In this document: positions 27,000 to 41,378 of the stretch, in pieces | Layout: each line of letters starts with the position of its first letter | Position numbering within the stretch: the first letter of the stretch is position 1 | Origin: Acridotheres tristis | Lineage: Eukaryota > Chordata > Aves > Passeriformes > Sturnidae | Assembly: GCA_037013685.1 (NCBI GenBank) | Contig: CM072887.1 | Span: forward strand, 38,305,154 to 38,369,153 | Direction: 5' to 3' | DNA: 64,000 nt | The notes under the pieces: model-generated | Told to the model about the DNA's origin: nothing | Database searches by the model: none | Seen by the model: the letters and a program-made list of their open reading frames with translations, nothing else | Translations under genes and position numbers: made by a program

Positions 27000-27478
27000 A
27001 ACTGATGTCAAACAACAGGGTGTTGACAAACTGGAGAAAGTACAGCAGCGGAGCACCAGACTAAGAATGTTACTTAAATAGCTGAAGGTGCTAGAAGACA
27101 TGCCAGGAGAGGCTAGAGGAACTGGGTTACTTGAAAAGGAAAAGGCCAAGAACCAATTGCTAAATTCAACAAGCTAAAGGCAAGTTGCAGAGAAGGCGGC
27201 ATGAGAGTCTTCTTACAAGTGCACAACAAAAGAAGAGACAATTTGTGATGCTGGAAATTCTGATCAGGATAAGGAAAAAATTAATCAAAGTGGTTCAGCA
27301 CTGATAAAGGTGCTCAGAGAGGCTGCAAACTCTTAATCCTTGGACATTTTCAAAACTCAACTGGATAGGCCTTGAGCAATCTGATCTAAGTTGGAAGCTA
27401 GCCAAGACTTGAGCAAGGAGTTGGATCAGTGACTTTAAGAGGGCCCTGGTAGTCTAAATTTTTCTGTGATTCTATGAG
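27000..27478 (+). mobile_element. CR1 LINE fragment, sense orientation, 3' end intact
   Basis: The plus strand shows decayed CR1 3' coding and UTR sequence: 'TTGACAAACTGGAGAAAGTACAGCAGCGG', 'GAGGAACTGGGTTACTTGAAAAGGAAAAGGCC', 'TGATAAAGGTGCTCAGAGAGGCTGCAAACTC'. It finishes with TGATTCTATGAG at 27,467-27,478, the CR1 3' terminal repeat. It lies about 270 bases from an oppositely oriented CR1, so the truncated 5' ends of the two copies face each other. It is well diverged and inactive. Confidence 0.85.
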
Positions 27479-30400
27479 AAAGGCTCCTTCACTGGGTGAT
27501 TCATCTTGTCTTAAAATAGGTGTCTAAAATAGATTAGATGAATCACCATCTGGTAGTGCCTGTGTCTCGCTGAAAATATTCTCCACTGAATACAAAGGCA
27601 ACCTAAGCTGACCAGTTATGATTAAATGTCTTACAGTGAGACATCTGTAAACTGGAAGAGATGAGAATCATCATTAGTGATTTGTGCCCCAAAAGGATCA
27701 AGTTCTTGCCTTGTTTGTTTATATATTACTCCTTTAGGGCATGAACCACTTCCTTAATAACCAAACTCAGTTGTGGGAGAAGGTGGACAAAACCCTCATA
27801 TAACACATAAATATTAAAAATTCAAGTGACTTAGAATTGGAGCTACACAGCTATCTTACACAGTTTGTTGCCATATAAGCAATTCCCTTCATAACACAAT
27901 GGGTACAGTTTTATGATTGGGATTCTATTACAATATGTAGTATTTTTGTCTTTAAAGACAGCTTACAAATTAGAAGCTGACAGGATGGTTTTCCCTAGAT
28001 TGAAGATACGTCTGTCTTCACAGCCTTATATATTAAGACTACAGTGCATAAAGGAGAATGAGTTTAAATATCCAAGTCATATATTTTCTAAAAATTGTTG
28101 TTATTGTTATTACTATTTATTAATATTATTAACTATCAATTATTTAAGAACACGGTTTTGAGCTGTCTGAAATGTTCATGGACAAGAAAAGCCACAGATA
28201 TTTAACAGAAGTGGTAGAAACCATTACAGTTGCAGGTGTTTTTTGGTCCTTGGAAACAGTATTTAGCTAGAAAACATTTTTTCTTCCTGGAAGCTGGAAG
28301 GGAAGAAAAAAAAGGAGGTAGATAAAAAGAAAAATCAAGTATTTTTCAGCCCTCCACATCAATAGAATGACTCTGTTTTCTTCTTTCCGAAAAACTGAAA
28401 TATAATTAAAAGTATTAAATAAATTTTAAAAGCCACTTTAAAAGCAACAATTGATGTCTACAGAACTGTATTGGTTACATGTCTAATAAAATCAGTCTAA
28501 CTTTTTCCTAAGGGAAATGTTATTTTTCCTACATACACTAACTAAATCCCATTTTCCACGTTCCACAGATTCTCCCAAAGCAAACTTCCCTGTTGTTTCC
28601 TCAATATCCAGCATCCATTTGTTCAGTACATCACACACGGGACTGGAAGTTCCCTGGCTGCAAAAAATGACCCAAAATGAGAGCATTACCACAGAAAACT
28701 GTAGTTGAAGGCAACTGGAAAAACAGGAGCAAGTAATTTCTACTACATGTGCTTTGTTTGGCAGCAGAAACAAAGGTGGGCGTGCCAAAATGAAAGCAAG
28801 TACTTTCGGAAAAAGATAGTTTCATAGATTTTTGTCAGCTGTGTGGCAAAACCAGAACCATCTCACAGGTCCTCCAACCAGCCCTGCCTGCAAGGAAGTC
28901 ACTCAACACATCCCTGAGGAAGACAAGAGGGGAGTAGAAGGACAGAGAGACAACTGACAAACATATTTCGTCATAAGAAACGGTCCTGAGCCAAGCACCA
29001 CCTCTCAAAGCAGCCTATTCGGTGGTTTAGAAACCAGGCCCCCTTTGCAACTACTTCCCTGTCACAGTGGAACAAGTTAAAAGATGAGTGCTCATGCCCT
29101 GTTGTCACTTGGCCATCACTAAGAAAGAGAATGTTCTAAGCATCTTTAGAGAATATGAATCAAAACTTAACAAGGCTGTTAACATGTATTAGGTTCAAAA
29201 ACAGTTTTCATTGATTAAGGATAAAAGTCAATCCTATAGAAGTCTTCCAAAACCACCAAACCCAAGATTTTACATTTCACTGCTGTTTCTAAGCCACTGT
29301 TGAAACTTCCAACATTTCAGCTATGCAAATGTGAAGACTTTATTATTTTACAATTAACAGAGACCAATTCACACATGCTTACTCTGAGAACTAGTCTTTA
29401 CTCCCGAGGCATTCTGTTAGCTAATTGTAAGGAAATTACTCCATGAAGAAAAGTATTTCAGATTCGGGGTTTTATTTTAGGGCATTAAAATTTCTATATT
29501 GACGCATACCCAATACCATCAGATCTTATTTTTCTTTTGAACTGAGAACGATGAAATACTGAATCCTATGTGAGAATGTGCATAAGATTCCTAGTTTTAA
29601 AAGAAGCTTGCCCATACTTTTTCTATAACAAGGCTAGATCAAAAACTGCAGGGGCAAGCTCTTAGAATTTTGAATGAGTTTTAGTCTTTACAAATATCTT
29701 TCAGCATATTCAGGCAGTCAGCTTTAATCACACATTCTGGGGAAATATTTTTTCCTGTATAGTTTCTAGTAATTTGGGCTGACAACTCTCCTGCTTTATT
29801 ATATTTTGTCTTACTCTGAAATGCCATCCTATTTTGCATGACTTTTTAAAATCTCAAATTGATTCACTGTAACTACAGTAAAACCATCATGTATCAAGTC
29901 ATTCTATGAGAAGTCTCCATATCCCCCCTCCACATAGGAAAAAGAAAAAAAAAACAGTCATAATTATGAAAACAGAAGAGAGGTATGTAAGAAACTGCCA
30001 TTTGTCTGGTCTGGCTACTCAAAACTTTTTCCAACCTAATTCCACAGATCAGTAGAAAAAGAAACAGTTTAGTGCTTCCTTATAACTTGTAAGGGCTAAA
30101 CGTTGGCAAGATCCCGTTACCTGCTTTCATGTGGGGACAAGTTTGTGATATAACTTGAAATCAAAGTCATTACTGATTTACTTCAGCAAATTTACTAGTC
30201 CTGATTGTGACAAAAAAAAATTGGCTCAATTTGAAAGTGAAAGCATTTTTTTAATCAAGCTTTGGAATGTAAGAGTGACAGAGAGCCTCATTCATCAGAC
30301 ATATGAAAAATAGGTAACACTACTGAGGAACAGCTAAGTAAACACAACCACCATTTATCAAAAACACACAAATACCAGTCTCAATCTAGGAAGACATTTC

Positions 30401-30699
30401 AGAATGAAAAAAATACTTTGAGTTAACCAGACTTCTGTTCTAAAACATTCTAAAATGTTTTTTAAAAATAATTTATAAGCAAAAGAGAAAAAAAGCTTCC
30501 AGATTTTCAAAATTGGGGTCAAAACCAGTCTAACTGCATATTGACATTCACAACCACAGTGTGTAAGCACTGCTGACATATACATAAGGAAACACTGAAA
30601 GCACGTGGAAGGCACAGACTCAAGACAGGAACATGGAAACACAAAGTCATTCAGTAAAAGCTCCAGCAATTTTCAGACCAAGTCTCCACTCTTCCACTC

Positions 30700-30729
30700 A
30701 ATTCAGATCTACAGGAATTCAGATCTACA
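30700..30729. repeat. Short tandem duplication, 16-base unit
   Basis: AATTCAGATCTACA occurs at 30,700-30,713 and again at 30,716-30,729, separated by GG. It is a recent-looking exact local duplication. Confidence 0.85.
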
Positions 30730-32526
30730 TCAGAACAATAGCACATCTTCAAGTACATGAAGAGAGACAATGTTGTAGTAGGCAATCTCAGGGTAAGTGA
30801 GATAAAACCTTTAGATGTCTGATCTTAAAGGTTTACTCTTAAAAACCTGAAGAATAGAAACTTGCATACTTTCTAATGGAGGGAGGGAGACAAGACAGAC
30901 CTAGAGAGCACCAGTCTTCTGATAGAAACATTATAAACATTACTCAAATGAGTTACCAATTAATTATCGAGCCACATATCATTAATCACAGCACAGTAAC
31001 TAGACAAAGTCAGAGAGATTGCAAGCAAAAGGACAAAAATAATGAAAAGGTACAAAATAACTTAGTGATGATACAATTAATAGGGGGGGAAAAAAGGGAA
31101 AGATGATTGAAAACCAGCTTACTCTCACTCAGCTTTGTCTGACTTTCCAATAGTATGGATGCATGCAAAATAATTTAGCTATTAAGGGTCAAAGGTAATT
31201 TCATGCCAAAGGACTAAAATGAGAACAGCTCTTTTACCCCTCTCATGTCCTGAGGTTTACTGTGTATGACAATGACACTACGAATTCAAATGGATGTATG
31301 GAAACATCATGGTGCCAGGTTCACATCATTCTGCTTAGAGTAAAAATTCATCCTCTTCTTATAGACATCACGAGCTGCTCCTGTAATTCTGTTTTCCCAC
31401 ATAAGAACTGTCTGCCTGTTCTTTGGGAGGATCCAAGACCACCTGAGACAGCACAGTTACATCTGCTGTCCAGCATCATCTCTTTTGTCCCTGAATAGTC
31501 AAGGCCTTTCCTCCCATCTCCCAACTATGACATAATTTCCCCAGTTCCTTCTGGAACTGTTTTTCTGTTCCAAGCAGCATGCCAGGGCACTTCTGAGGCA
31601 CATGGTAATTATGGACCCCTTCAGGTGACTTCTCCGTCGCACCCAACTCTGACCTGGCAGTTTCTCACTGAATGGTTTTCCCTGCTTTGCAGGATAAAGC
31701 TGACTGGGGAGCAGTATGACTGTGGAAGAACACATTCTCCTAACAAGCCAGACTATCTAATATGTTAAAAAAAAGAATAGCCTAACTTCATGCTCAACAC
31801 CTCTCTCTCTGGCTGTTCTTGGCACGCGATTTTTACATATATTAGAATAAAAAAGTTTACAATGTGTTCAGTAAGCTGAGAGCCAAAGTGAGGCCATCCT
31901 TAAAAAATGTTCAGTTTCCTACTCCCAACAAACTGCTCCTACACTAATGTCTGCAACTAGACTCTTAGGACTAGGATGGAATTTCAATTTTTCATAGATT
32001 TATTGTTTTTTGCAGTGTACTTGTTGTAAACAAGAAAATTCATCAAAGGCTGCCCTACAATAAGAAAAAACAAACAAAATAAGCAAATAAAAAAATCCCA
32101 AACCAAACCACAGGAAAAGAAAAACCAACAAGCCAGAACAATTTCTGAAGGATTTCTTGTGTTATACATAGAAGAATCTAGGGACTTGCATAGAAGGTTT
32201 CCCAGAACGAGTTTAATGCTTTAACCATGAATGAGAAGAAAGAACAGAGCAGGTCCGAGAAGGATGATGAAACACACAAGAAAGACTATAGGAAAAGAGA
32301 ATAACATCAAACTGGCTTTGCTAAGACTTCCTCTTAGTTCGTCCAAATTTGATATGTTTGCTTTTGCTTTTACAAAGTATTCTGACTGAATAGCACAGCT
32401 GCAAAGCAGTCAAAGTTTTTGTACAATCTGATCATCCTCCACAATCATTTTTAAGCCACAGCATTATTGGTGAAGCCTTGATTTATATTTATTTGCTAAA
32501 TAATCTAACTAAATTATATACTACAT

Positions 32527-32564
32527 CAACAACAACAAATAATAATAATATATATATATATATA
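32527..32564. repeat. Compound (AAC)n-(AAT)n-(AT)n microsatellite
   Basis: CAACAACAACAA passes into AATAATAATAA and then TATATATATATATA. Such compound arrays commonly mutate by slippage. Confidence 0.95.
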
Positions 32565-35500
32565 GCTATACTTTATAACATGACTGGAAAATTCTGGATA
32601 GAACCATAATCTGACAGATTGCTGGTGATTCCAGATCCTTGTCCATTGTACCCAATAAATACACATGCTTGACTGCTTTCTTATTGTAAAAATTAAAAGA
32701 AAAGCTTCAAAAATAAGGCCTTAAAAAAAATAACAGTAAGAGAGTTCAGGAAGTGCATTTCAATGTGATTACAGTACTTTTTTGGTAAATTAAGCCACAG
32801 CCTTTGGCCACAACATGACCCAAAGTATGTTGTAATGGTCCACAAATTAAGTGCCTTCTATATGTTATGACTTAGGTATGTACTGCAAAACTTGGCTTCA
32901 TCATACTTTAAAATATAAGAAGAGAAATTTTTATGTCCTATGACAGAATGGTTTATTAAAAATAATGATGTTTCAAGAACTTGTAATATTTGCAGAAAAG
33001 AACATTTCAGCAATGAAATACATCTTTGGAGCACTTCTATTTTTACAGTGAGGCAAGTTACATCAGCTTTAGAAAAAAAAACAAATATCACAACAAAACC
33101 AGCCTACACAAATATGTTCAGGTCCTCTCTTACTACAACATCAACATGAGAATATCCCTCTGTGTTCACCACTAGAGAAGTTCTCTCACACACACATCCT
33201 CTGACACGAACGCTCCTGCCTTTGCATGCTTGCACACAAACGCTGCACTCACATGTTGAGCTTCTCGCACATAATCAATCCTCCAAGCTCTGGCGCTCTC
33301 TCACACAAACACAGACGTGCTTCATACCTTCTCCTGCCCTGGAAAACCATGTGAACCATCTGTCACTATTTAATCTCCCAACCCAAGCTAAGCAAATACA
33401 TCCCATCTCAACCCCAGACGCCCCAGTCAGCCTTTCTAGCAATACACTCTTCACAAATAAACCATTGTTTTTGCTGCTGCCTACCTAACATTAATTTGTT
33501 TTCCACTCCATCTCTTCTCCTTTTGCTGCCCTGTGCCCCACAGAAGGCTCTATTTTGCTGCTCTTTACAGCAGTCAGGGTTGGATATTGCATAGTCAGGG
33601 CCAAGACACGTTTTGCAACAGGCAGCATACCCCAAACTACACACTGAGATCAGTAAGCACCACAGATTTCCCTTTTTGTTCTTAACTTCACCCTTCACTG
33701 GTCTTTGATTGCTGAGTGTTTAGGCAAATGGACACAGAGAAAGAATCATTTTAAAAAGAGACAGTAGTTACCATCACAAGAAAAGAAACCTACACTTCAA
33801 AAACCTTGACTGACTACTTTCATTTCATAAGTGAAAACGGAAGGAGCAATTTAACTGCTTGGGGAAAACCTCTCAAAATATAGTCACAGGACAGAAGGGC
33901 CTAAGAGAAGCCTGAAAGCTTTGGTGTGTAAATGACAGATCAGACAAAACACAGAAGAAAGACTAAAAATCACCTTGTTTTAGGAATCTCCGAAGTGCTG
34001 CTGAAAGCAGCATGCTGGACTTGGAAGCAACATTAACATTAAAAGCAAGACTTAAGTACTTTCAACATTTCAGGGAATATAACAGTACCCCCCATAACCA
34101 GTGCAGAAGGTTGCTATTGCTCCCAGAGGTGTTTATTAAACTCTATGAAATACGTCCCCCAATTAAATGTCTCTTTAAACCACTGCTCTTTCTTTCCACA
34201 AACGAGAAACAAGTTCATATCTAATCTCTTGTACCAAAGAGATCCCTTAGGATCTCTGAGGGTGATACTGCCACACTGGAGCTTATACCAGTCCTGAAGA
34301 ATTGGAGCAAATTCCTTTCTGGAGCCAGAGCCAAAACACAAACCTCAGCATCTCCAATACTGAAAAGTCTCCTAATTGAGGATTAAACCGCAGTTTCTTG
34401 TGCATAGTGTGTGGACCAAGCCCATATCCACTCCTAGGAAGGGACCAAAACACAGTGGACATAGCAACACATTGCTGCTTCTTCTAAAGATGATTAAGTT
34501 GGCATGCACTTTGAGAAAGATTTAGATAGATCCAGATTCCAGCTTTACCAAAATATTCACTTTATTAGGGGAAAGGTGAAGGCAGTAGTGTCTGCATACT
34601 TTTTGAAAAATTAATTGTTGCATGATTTCTGTGTGTACAGCACTTGGGGTAATGTCACCTACTAGGGCTGTGACTTACAGCAAAGGCTTTGGGAAAGGAG
34701 GAACCTCCCTCTTTTGGGAAATAGAGCCACAGTTGAGAAATCTCTGCAGGCAACTAAACTGTTGTATTAACAAGTGAAAGGAAAGTATCCCTCTGGATAA
34801 ACTAACATTTAAAAGTCTACAAAACATACACTTCTAGCAGGACTAGTCAGCAGACCTTAGATGTTACTGCAAAACAGAGAGAGCTTAAGCAAACAAAACG
34901 CTCAAGTGTTAGAGAGCTCTGCATATCAGCCTTTTCTGAAAGCAAATTCCCTAGAACTGCCTGTCCTCAGTACATATAGCAAGTGGGACATGCAGTGGCA
35001 TGAGCAGACTTCAGGATAGAGAAACCTGTCTTCTCCATGACCAACTGACCCCAGTGAAATAAAAGTTTCAATTTTTTCCTTGATGTCAAGCTTCTTTCAC
35101 ATTTCACACCACACACCTCTCACCTAACTGCAGCTAGTGTCTGTGCCCTAGGAGAAACTAAATTGAGACAGAAAACTTTTGCAAGTTACAGGGATTCTGA
35201 AAATTATTAGTGAAAAAAAAATCATATGAAGACTGCTAGCAGCAAATGAATGAAGTTCCGTGATATTTTACTTAGATCCTCTTTATTCATCTATCATAAT
35301 AACCATTACTTTTGCATAAGCCTTAAAGAAAAGGGAGCATTAATTGCCCTAGAGAATACCAGCAATTGAAAGATGGTTGGGCAGTGGATAACCCCCAAAT
35401 GCTGTCCTACTGCTTCATTCCTACAAATATCCCCAAACCTTCTAGTGACAAACTGTTTATGTTTCCAACAGTAAAGGCCAGAATGGAACTATTTCAATAG

Positions 35501-37000
35501 AGCAGATTGCTATAGGTGGAGAGATTATTTGTAAAGGTGGCTGAGAGATTGTGGTCTTTGACTTCAACCTAAATATTAATGACAAATGGTCCCTATAGTT
35601 AGTGGAAATCAGGAAAAACCTTTGTCTTTTACAAACGTAGTAGAAACTGCTCTCAGGGCTTTTTTTGTTGGAATACCATGGAAGTTGGTCTTCCTACCTA
35701 GGACTCGGATATTCAGTGAGCCTGCAGGGAAACACCAGGTAACATTTCTCAGGCTCTCTTTGGTCTCTTCTTAGAATATAAGAAAGACCTAAATAACCTA
35801 AGTGGAAAAGCATCGGGTCTCCTCTTTTCCAATGCTATCCTGCCATGAACCACTGAGAGAACTTATTTCTTTGATCCCTACACACATGTGAAAACACAAA
35901 GGGAACAAAGTTATTACAGGCTCTTTTCTTAAAGCAGTCACTGCTCAGTGCTTCAGCTGGTGGTAGTCCTCCTGCAGTATACCCTAGTGCAGGGAGATAG
36001 TTCCAGTAAACACAACATGAAGCATGTCTCGAATTTTATTTAAAACCAAACAATCCTGCCCAGCCTTTCCCTCCCCTCCTCAAAAAAACACCCCTCCCTT
36101 CACTTTCACTTCAAGGCAATCCAAAGGATTTTCCAAGGGGAAGGGTCTGTGTGTATTAACTGTCTGTTGCTTAGAAAAGAAGCAGAAGAAGTCAGTAACC
36201 CTGAAATAAAGCATCTGTTTAAGCTACCGTAAGATTAACAATCCACTTTGGAGGCAAAGGAAAATCTCCCCAGATAAAGAAAAAAAAAACTTCAGAAAAC
36301 TCCAAAGCCAGATTTTCAAACCGTAATTGACTCTCAAACTAATGTGCAGGTAGAACTATTAAAGCAGAGAACATGGCTGCTCGCAACTCCTACTAAAGAA
36401 AGAAACCCATGCACAAGAGTGGATAATTCACCTCCTGCAATAAAATAGCACTCATAACATGTGTAACGTGTTTCAAATGTGAAATTTTCATGAAAAGACA
36501 ACAGAAAACATCCAAATGCCGTAATAGCTTATTAAAGAAAAATATGGGGGATTATTACACACTATATTCAAATGGAAGTATTTATTTCAATAACTGTTAG
36601 AGTCTCATGCCAGATACAAAAATATTCATAGTAGGCCCCTGAGCAGCTCAAGCAAGGTTGAAAACAATAAATGAATGTTCATCTCAAACTTCATTTTCCA
36701 AGCAACATGACTTGTTACTCTAGATGAGTTAAGCAGAGCCCAATTGCTTTGGCCAATGCAATATTTCTAACTTTAACAATTTTCCCTATGTAAGGATGTG
36801 GCTTAATTTAATGTACCATATTCTGTACCATGTCAGCAAGGATGAAGTGAATAGCAGAAATAAGATTATATTCCTAGCTATGCTAGAATTCAAATGATTA
36901 CACTTAATAATTTAGATTTGGAAAAGAAAGCTAAATACCAATATAATATCTAAAACGGCCAGATTAATATCATGTGTAGAAGTCATCATCTTTAAGAAGT

Positions 37001-37019
37001 AAAAAAAAAAAAAAAAAAA
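37001..37019. repeat. A19 homopolymer
   Basis: Nineteen A residues. The preceding 50 bases show no polyadenylation signal or known retroelement, so it is not called a retropseudogene tail. Confidence 0.9.
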
Positions 37020-37837
37020 TTAAAATCGACAAATTCTAGTAACTAGAAGTATCTCTTCTGGCAGATGGAGACAGTATGGCCTGTAGATAGCCAATATCAA
37101 TCCAATAGTCAAGCTGAGGAATTCTGGGATAAGGAAAAGGAAATTTTTCCACAGAGAATTTTCAGACTTGACAAGCATAGAAAACTTTTTGAATTATTAT
37201 TACAAATATCTATATCTCATTCCTGTCTGGTAACCATTTCCCCCATACTTTCACTACATCTTTAACTTGCACTAATTGTCATCTGCTCCACCTGCTACCT
37301 GATAAACTCCTAAATGATTTCAAAATAAAAAAGCCCAAATGAAACAAACCAGTATAAGAAATCACAAAATTCAGTCTACAGAATTAGACTGAGTTCACAC
37401 CAAAACTCATCTCTCTTTCCTTCTTCACTCCCTAACTGATTCCTTACCAATCCCCAGATCTGACAAGATTTCCATGCTTTAGAAAGAAAGGTAGATTTAA
37501 AAAGAGGAGGAGGAAAGAGAGGAGTTTTTACCAGGTTGAAAAAGCAGAAGAAAGCAAAATGAACAAAGACGGGTATGAGTACAATTACATGCAGGCGGTG
37601 CAAAGAAACATTTGGGGATACTCAGCATCACCCTGATGTCTTTGTGCTCTTCAGTGACTAACAGACTGCAAGACAATATCTACTTTTTCCAATTTCACTG
37701 AGCTGAAGAAATAGCTGAAGACATTCATAATTTCTGACCTCAGCTGAAGGGTTGGTCATAATAACGTATAACCCATCATATCTGGCCATAATTTACATAA
37801 AAATAAGTGGAGTCTTCTGAGACATAACTTGACAGTT

Positions 37838-37912
37838 AAGGAAAAAAAAAACTTCGTACAAGAAAAACACAACAAACAACAAAAACACCGACAGAAAAAA
37901 AACCACAACACC
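37838..37912. repeat. A-rich low-complexity tract
   Basis: AAAAAAAAAA, then ACAAGAAAAACACAACAAACAACAAAAACACC and AGAAAAAAAACCACAACACCCC, is low-complexity AC-rich DNA with no gene or element recognised. Confidence 0.75.
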
Positions 37913-40900
37913 CCTCCAACCTAGCCTGATATTAATAATGTTTAGGCATATCATTTCAAATGTTAAAAAGAGGACTTCAGAAAAAACTTAGAGTTTTACA
38001 AATGCCATGCTCCAGACATATTCCATCTCCTGGTATCCCTGGCACTACACCTGTACAGTTCAATAGGACTTGTAACAGCACCACCAGGGCATCCCCTTTT
38101 ATGCACTTACTTAATGTCTCTGATTTTCTAGTAAAATGAGAAAGTTTAAGGGAACTAAAATATACTGAAAATCTGAGCTGTGCCAGCAGTTTCCAGTGAT
38201 TACCTGACATGATTTTTCCCCTATCAGATATCCAAGTAGTTAAGGAATTTATAAAGTCCAGCCCAGTTCATTCATATAAAAATTAACTTTCTGTACCATG
38301 TAATATTCCAGACACATCTGGAGGATGGAAGAAAATGGTTAAGGAAATTCATTAGCTTATATATTATTGTAGGATTTATTCAAATCTTGTAAATTAAGCA
38401 TGAACAACTGGAGAGGAGGAAAGCCCAGACAGTGTTCCATAAGAGAATTTGGAGGATCATTTTAGACATAAAACCTAAAAAAGTAATAATACAGCCTGGA
38501 AAAACAGAAATATGGTGGAGGAAGCGGTAAAACAAAGTCACAGCTGATTGGATTTTTTCCTGGATTTCTACTCTCAATAAATCTGCATTAAAATCATTAT
38601 TTTTTTTCCTTATTGCAAGGAAGAAAGCTCAACTTGTATTTCAAGAGCCATGCTGAAAACCTGTCCATATTTTATTCAGCACCACAACCAGGAGCAAAGA
38701 GCTCCACTGGTCAAACACAACTCTGTAGTAAACTTGTACTACTATAACCTTACTGGTGTCCTCCTCAGTAACACTTATCCAAGCCCATTATCTTTTCTAA
38801 ATTCTTTTGCATGGAATGTACAAAATTTTTTTTACAAATTTGTGATTTTGTTTTGTAATTTACAAACACTACCACCCACAAAAAAAGAAAACCACTCAAA
38901 GGAAAAAAAAGAAAACAAACCCCACCAGTAAACCATTCTTCCTGATAACCAAGTGAGTTTTGTTTCCCTTGGACTATATTTAGTGGGCAGCAGAAAATAA
39001 ACAAAAACCCAACCACCCTAAAACAATACTTTCTGATGGTAAACAAAAGGTATCTCTAAATACCTCCAGGAAGATGTTTTAACAAGTAAATGACCTCCTC
39101 TTTTTAAAGGGTAGTACAAAAACTTGTCACAGCAGACTAAAATACTAAGAATATATGGTTATTTTAAAATAAGTTTAGTTGCAAACAGAAAGGTTGATCA
39201 AACAATGATCAGCATTTATGTATGTCTATTATAATTACTTTTAAAAATACTGACTTCTGGTTTTATTAAAAGGAGATAGGATATTAAACTCAGTGAAGAG
39301 TCACCTTCAAATAGTAACATAGTGCAAAGACCCATCTTACCATACCAGAAAGTAATGAGTTATTTCACATTTTAATTTATATTAACTAACTGGCCATTCA
39401 AGCTGAGTTATGACAAGCTTGCAAAGACCTAAAGTGCTGGTAGGTACTTGGAAACACAGCTCATTGCTTTGGAGCTCAGAGAATGCCATGTGAGACACTG
39501 CATGGCTTGCCATGACTATGAACACAACACAAGGCAAGACATTTTTCCTTGGCTTTTTGGCTTGCGGATATCCATGCAAAACACTTTGGCCAAATCCTGC
39601 TTGAGTTTGTTTGACTTTGTACTTTCCTCTCCATCCTGCCATTTGAACAGAAACAGTCTCACAGAGCACAGATGCAGCTGAACTTTCACAGAGATGGGCA
39701 TTTCTGAGGAAAAGGGAAACTGTATGAGATAAATGTGAATAAAGGAGAAGAGCAAGCAAACCTGGCTTCCTACTCTCTTTGCAGACCTATCAGAAAACAC
39801 ACACTGCCTCATTTTCTGCTTCCCTTCTGTTGATCTCGTGTTTGTCTTGACACAACATGATAGTACTACTGTGAGTTTAAAAAAAAAAAAACACTTCAGA
39901 TAAAACTGGCTTGCTTAAGTATTAAGAGAAGAGATGAGTAAATAGAGGGCGGTAAAGAAAGAAGAACACAATGACTTCAAAAACAAAATAAAAACAAACC
40001 CAAAACCCATAAAATTAACCATTTTAAAAATACAGTCATGTATGTGTGCACCAGATTTATTAGACTGCAGCCTCTCTGGAGCAGGGACCACGCAAGACAA
40101 GGTGCTTATTCAGTGCTCAAGTACAAGTTTGCCATCAGCTGAGGCTGCCTTTGGACATGACCTCATTGTAAAAACATTACCCTCAATCACAGCGGTCCTT
40201 GAAAACTGCCCCCTGGCTAGTTGATTGTTATTACAGATTTCACAGTAGCTATTACGTATATTTGCATCTGCGTCTTTAAAATCATGAGTGAGACAGAAAG
40301 AGATACCTGGGGAGTTGCAGGGGGAGAAATAAAAAAGCATGTCTGAACAGATGATCTTTACAGTTCCCTCCTCCTGCTGCTAGAAGCTTCCCACTCAGCT
40401 TCTGCTCCTATTTGTTCATCTTTCTCTGGCAAGAACTACTCTTAACTGTGTTAATTTTCTTTTTTGTGGGTTAATGTTGGGTAACGTGCTTGCAATTGCC
40501 CACAACTAATAGATTTCCAGTGATTGACTTTACTGCACCCCTGGCAGTAAGTAGAGCATATTTCTTGAACCAGGGTCATTTTAAAAGATTCCAGAAAGCA
40601 CCTTCAGACATTTCATGGCTCCATTTAAACAGCTACTTTCTTGGTTCCATATAGGATTTTGAGGAGGAGGACAGAATCTTCAAAGGGAGGTCACTGTCCT
40701 CTAGAATTTTAAGTTAGAACCATTTCAAGAGTTTGAACAAAGCATGAAGCATGACCTTTTTTTCATTTATTTATTTAAGGCTAAACTTGGCAGATATGAG
40801 ACTATCCAACTGTAGTTAGACAGCCATGATCTCAGCCTCTGGCTGTGCAAAGACATCTTAAATCTGTAAGTTCTGTGCAGATCCAGGGGATTTTTGCCAA

Positions 40901-41357
40901 AAAGTTTCCTGAATAAAAATTAAATATTCCGTCATGTTAAGCTTTACAATTTTCTCTTCTTCCTGTCCTAGCCTACTATAATCCCAAATTAAAAATATAT
41001 CACACTTTAGGATTAGCACTGCTTATGCTGCAGTTTCCCAGCCAAAAGTGACTGCTATAATTCTTTAACGATTTAAAAAAGGTTAAGCGTCACATATCTT
41101 CTGCCTTTAAAAACCAGTGAGGCACAGCCTTTTCCTAATTACTGTCCAGTTACCTGGGAGTGAGAAGGGAACAAGATATAGTCCTGCTGAAGAAAATCTT
41201 GGGAACACCCAATGCCTGGGTTGCAGTCACAGAATTAATGGCATCTGTCAAACACATTCTGAGAGAACGTGGCAGTGGCACACTAAAAGCCACTTATAAC
41301 ATTAGCTTCTGAGGCTTAGATAAAGGATTATCTAGATGCTTTGGCCCTTCAAAACCC

Positions 41358-41378
41358 AAAAAAAAAAAAAAAAAAAAA
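41358..41378. repeat. A21 homopolymer
   Basis: Twenty-one A residues after TTCAAAACCC. No recognisable retroposed sequence precedes it. Confidence 0.9.

Noticed and set aside
26590..27081. 163-codon plus-strand frame
   Set aside because: It runs from the antisense of one CR1 copy through the spacer into another CR1, so it is a chance chimera.
38675..38695. REST/NRSF (RE1)-like TTCAGCACC
   Set aside because: Only the left half-site matches; the expected GGACAGCGCC right half is absent.
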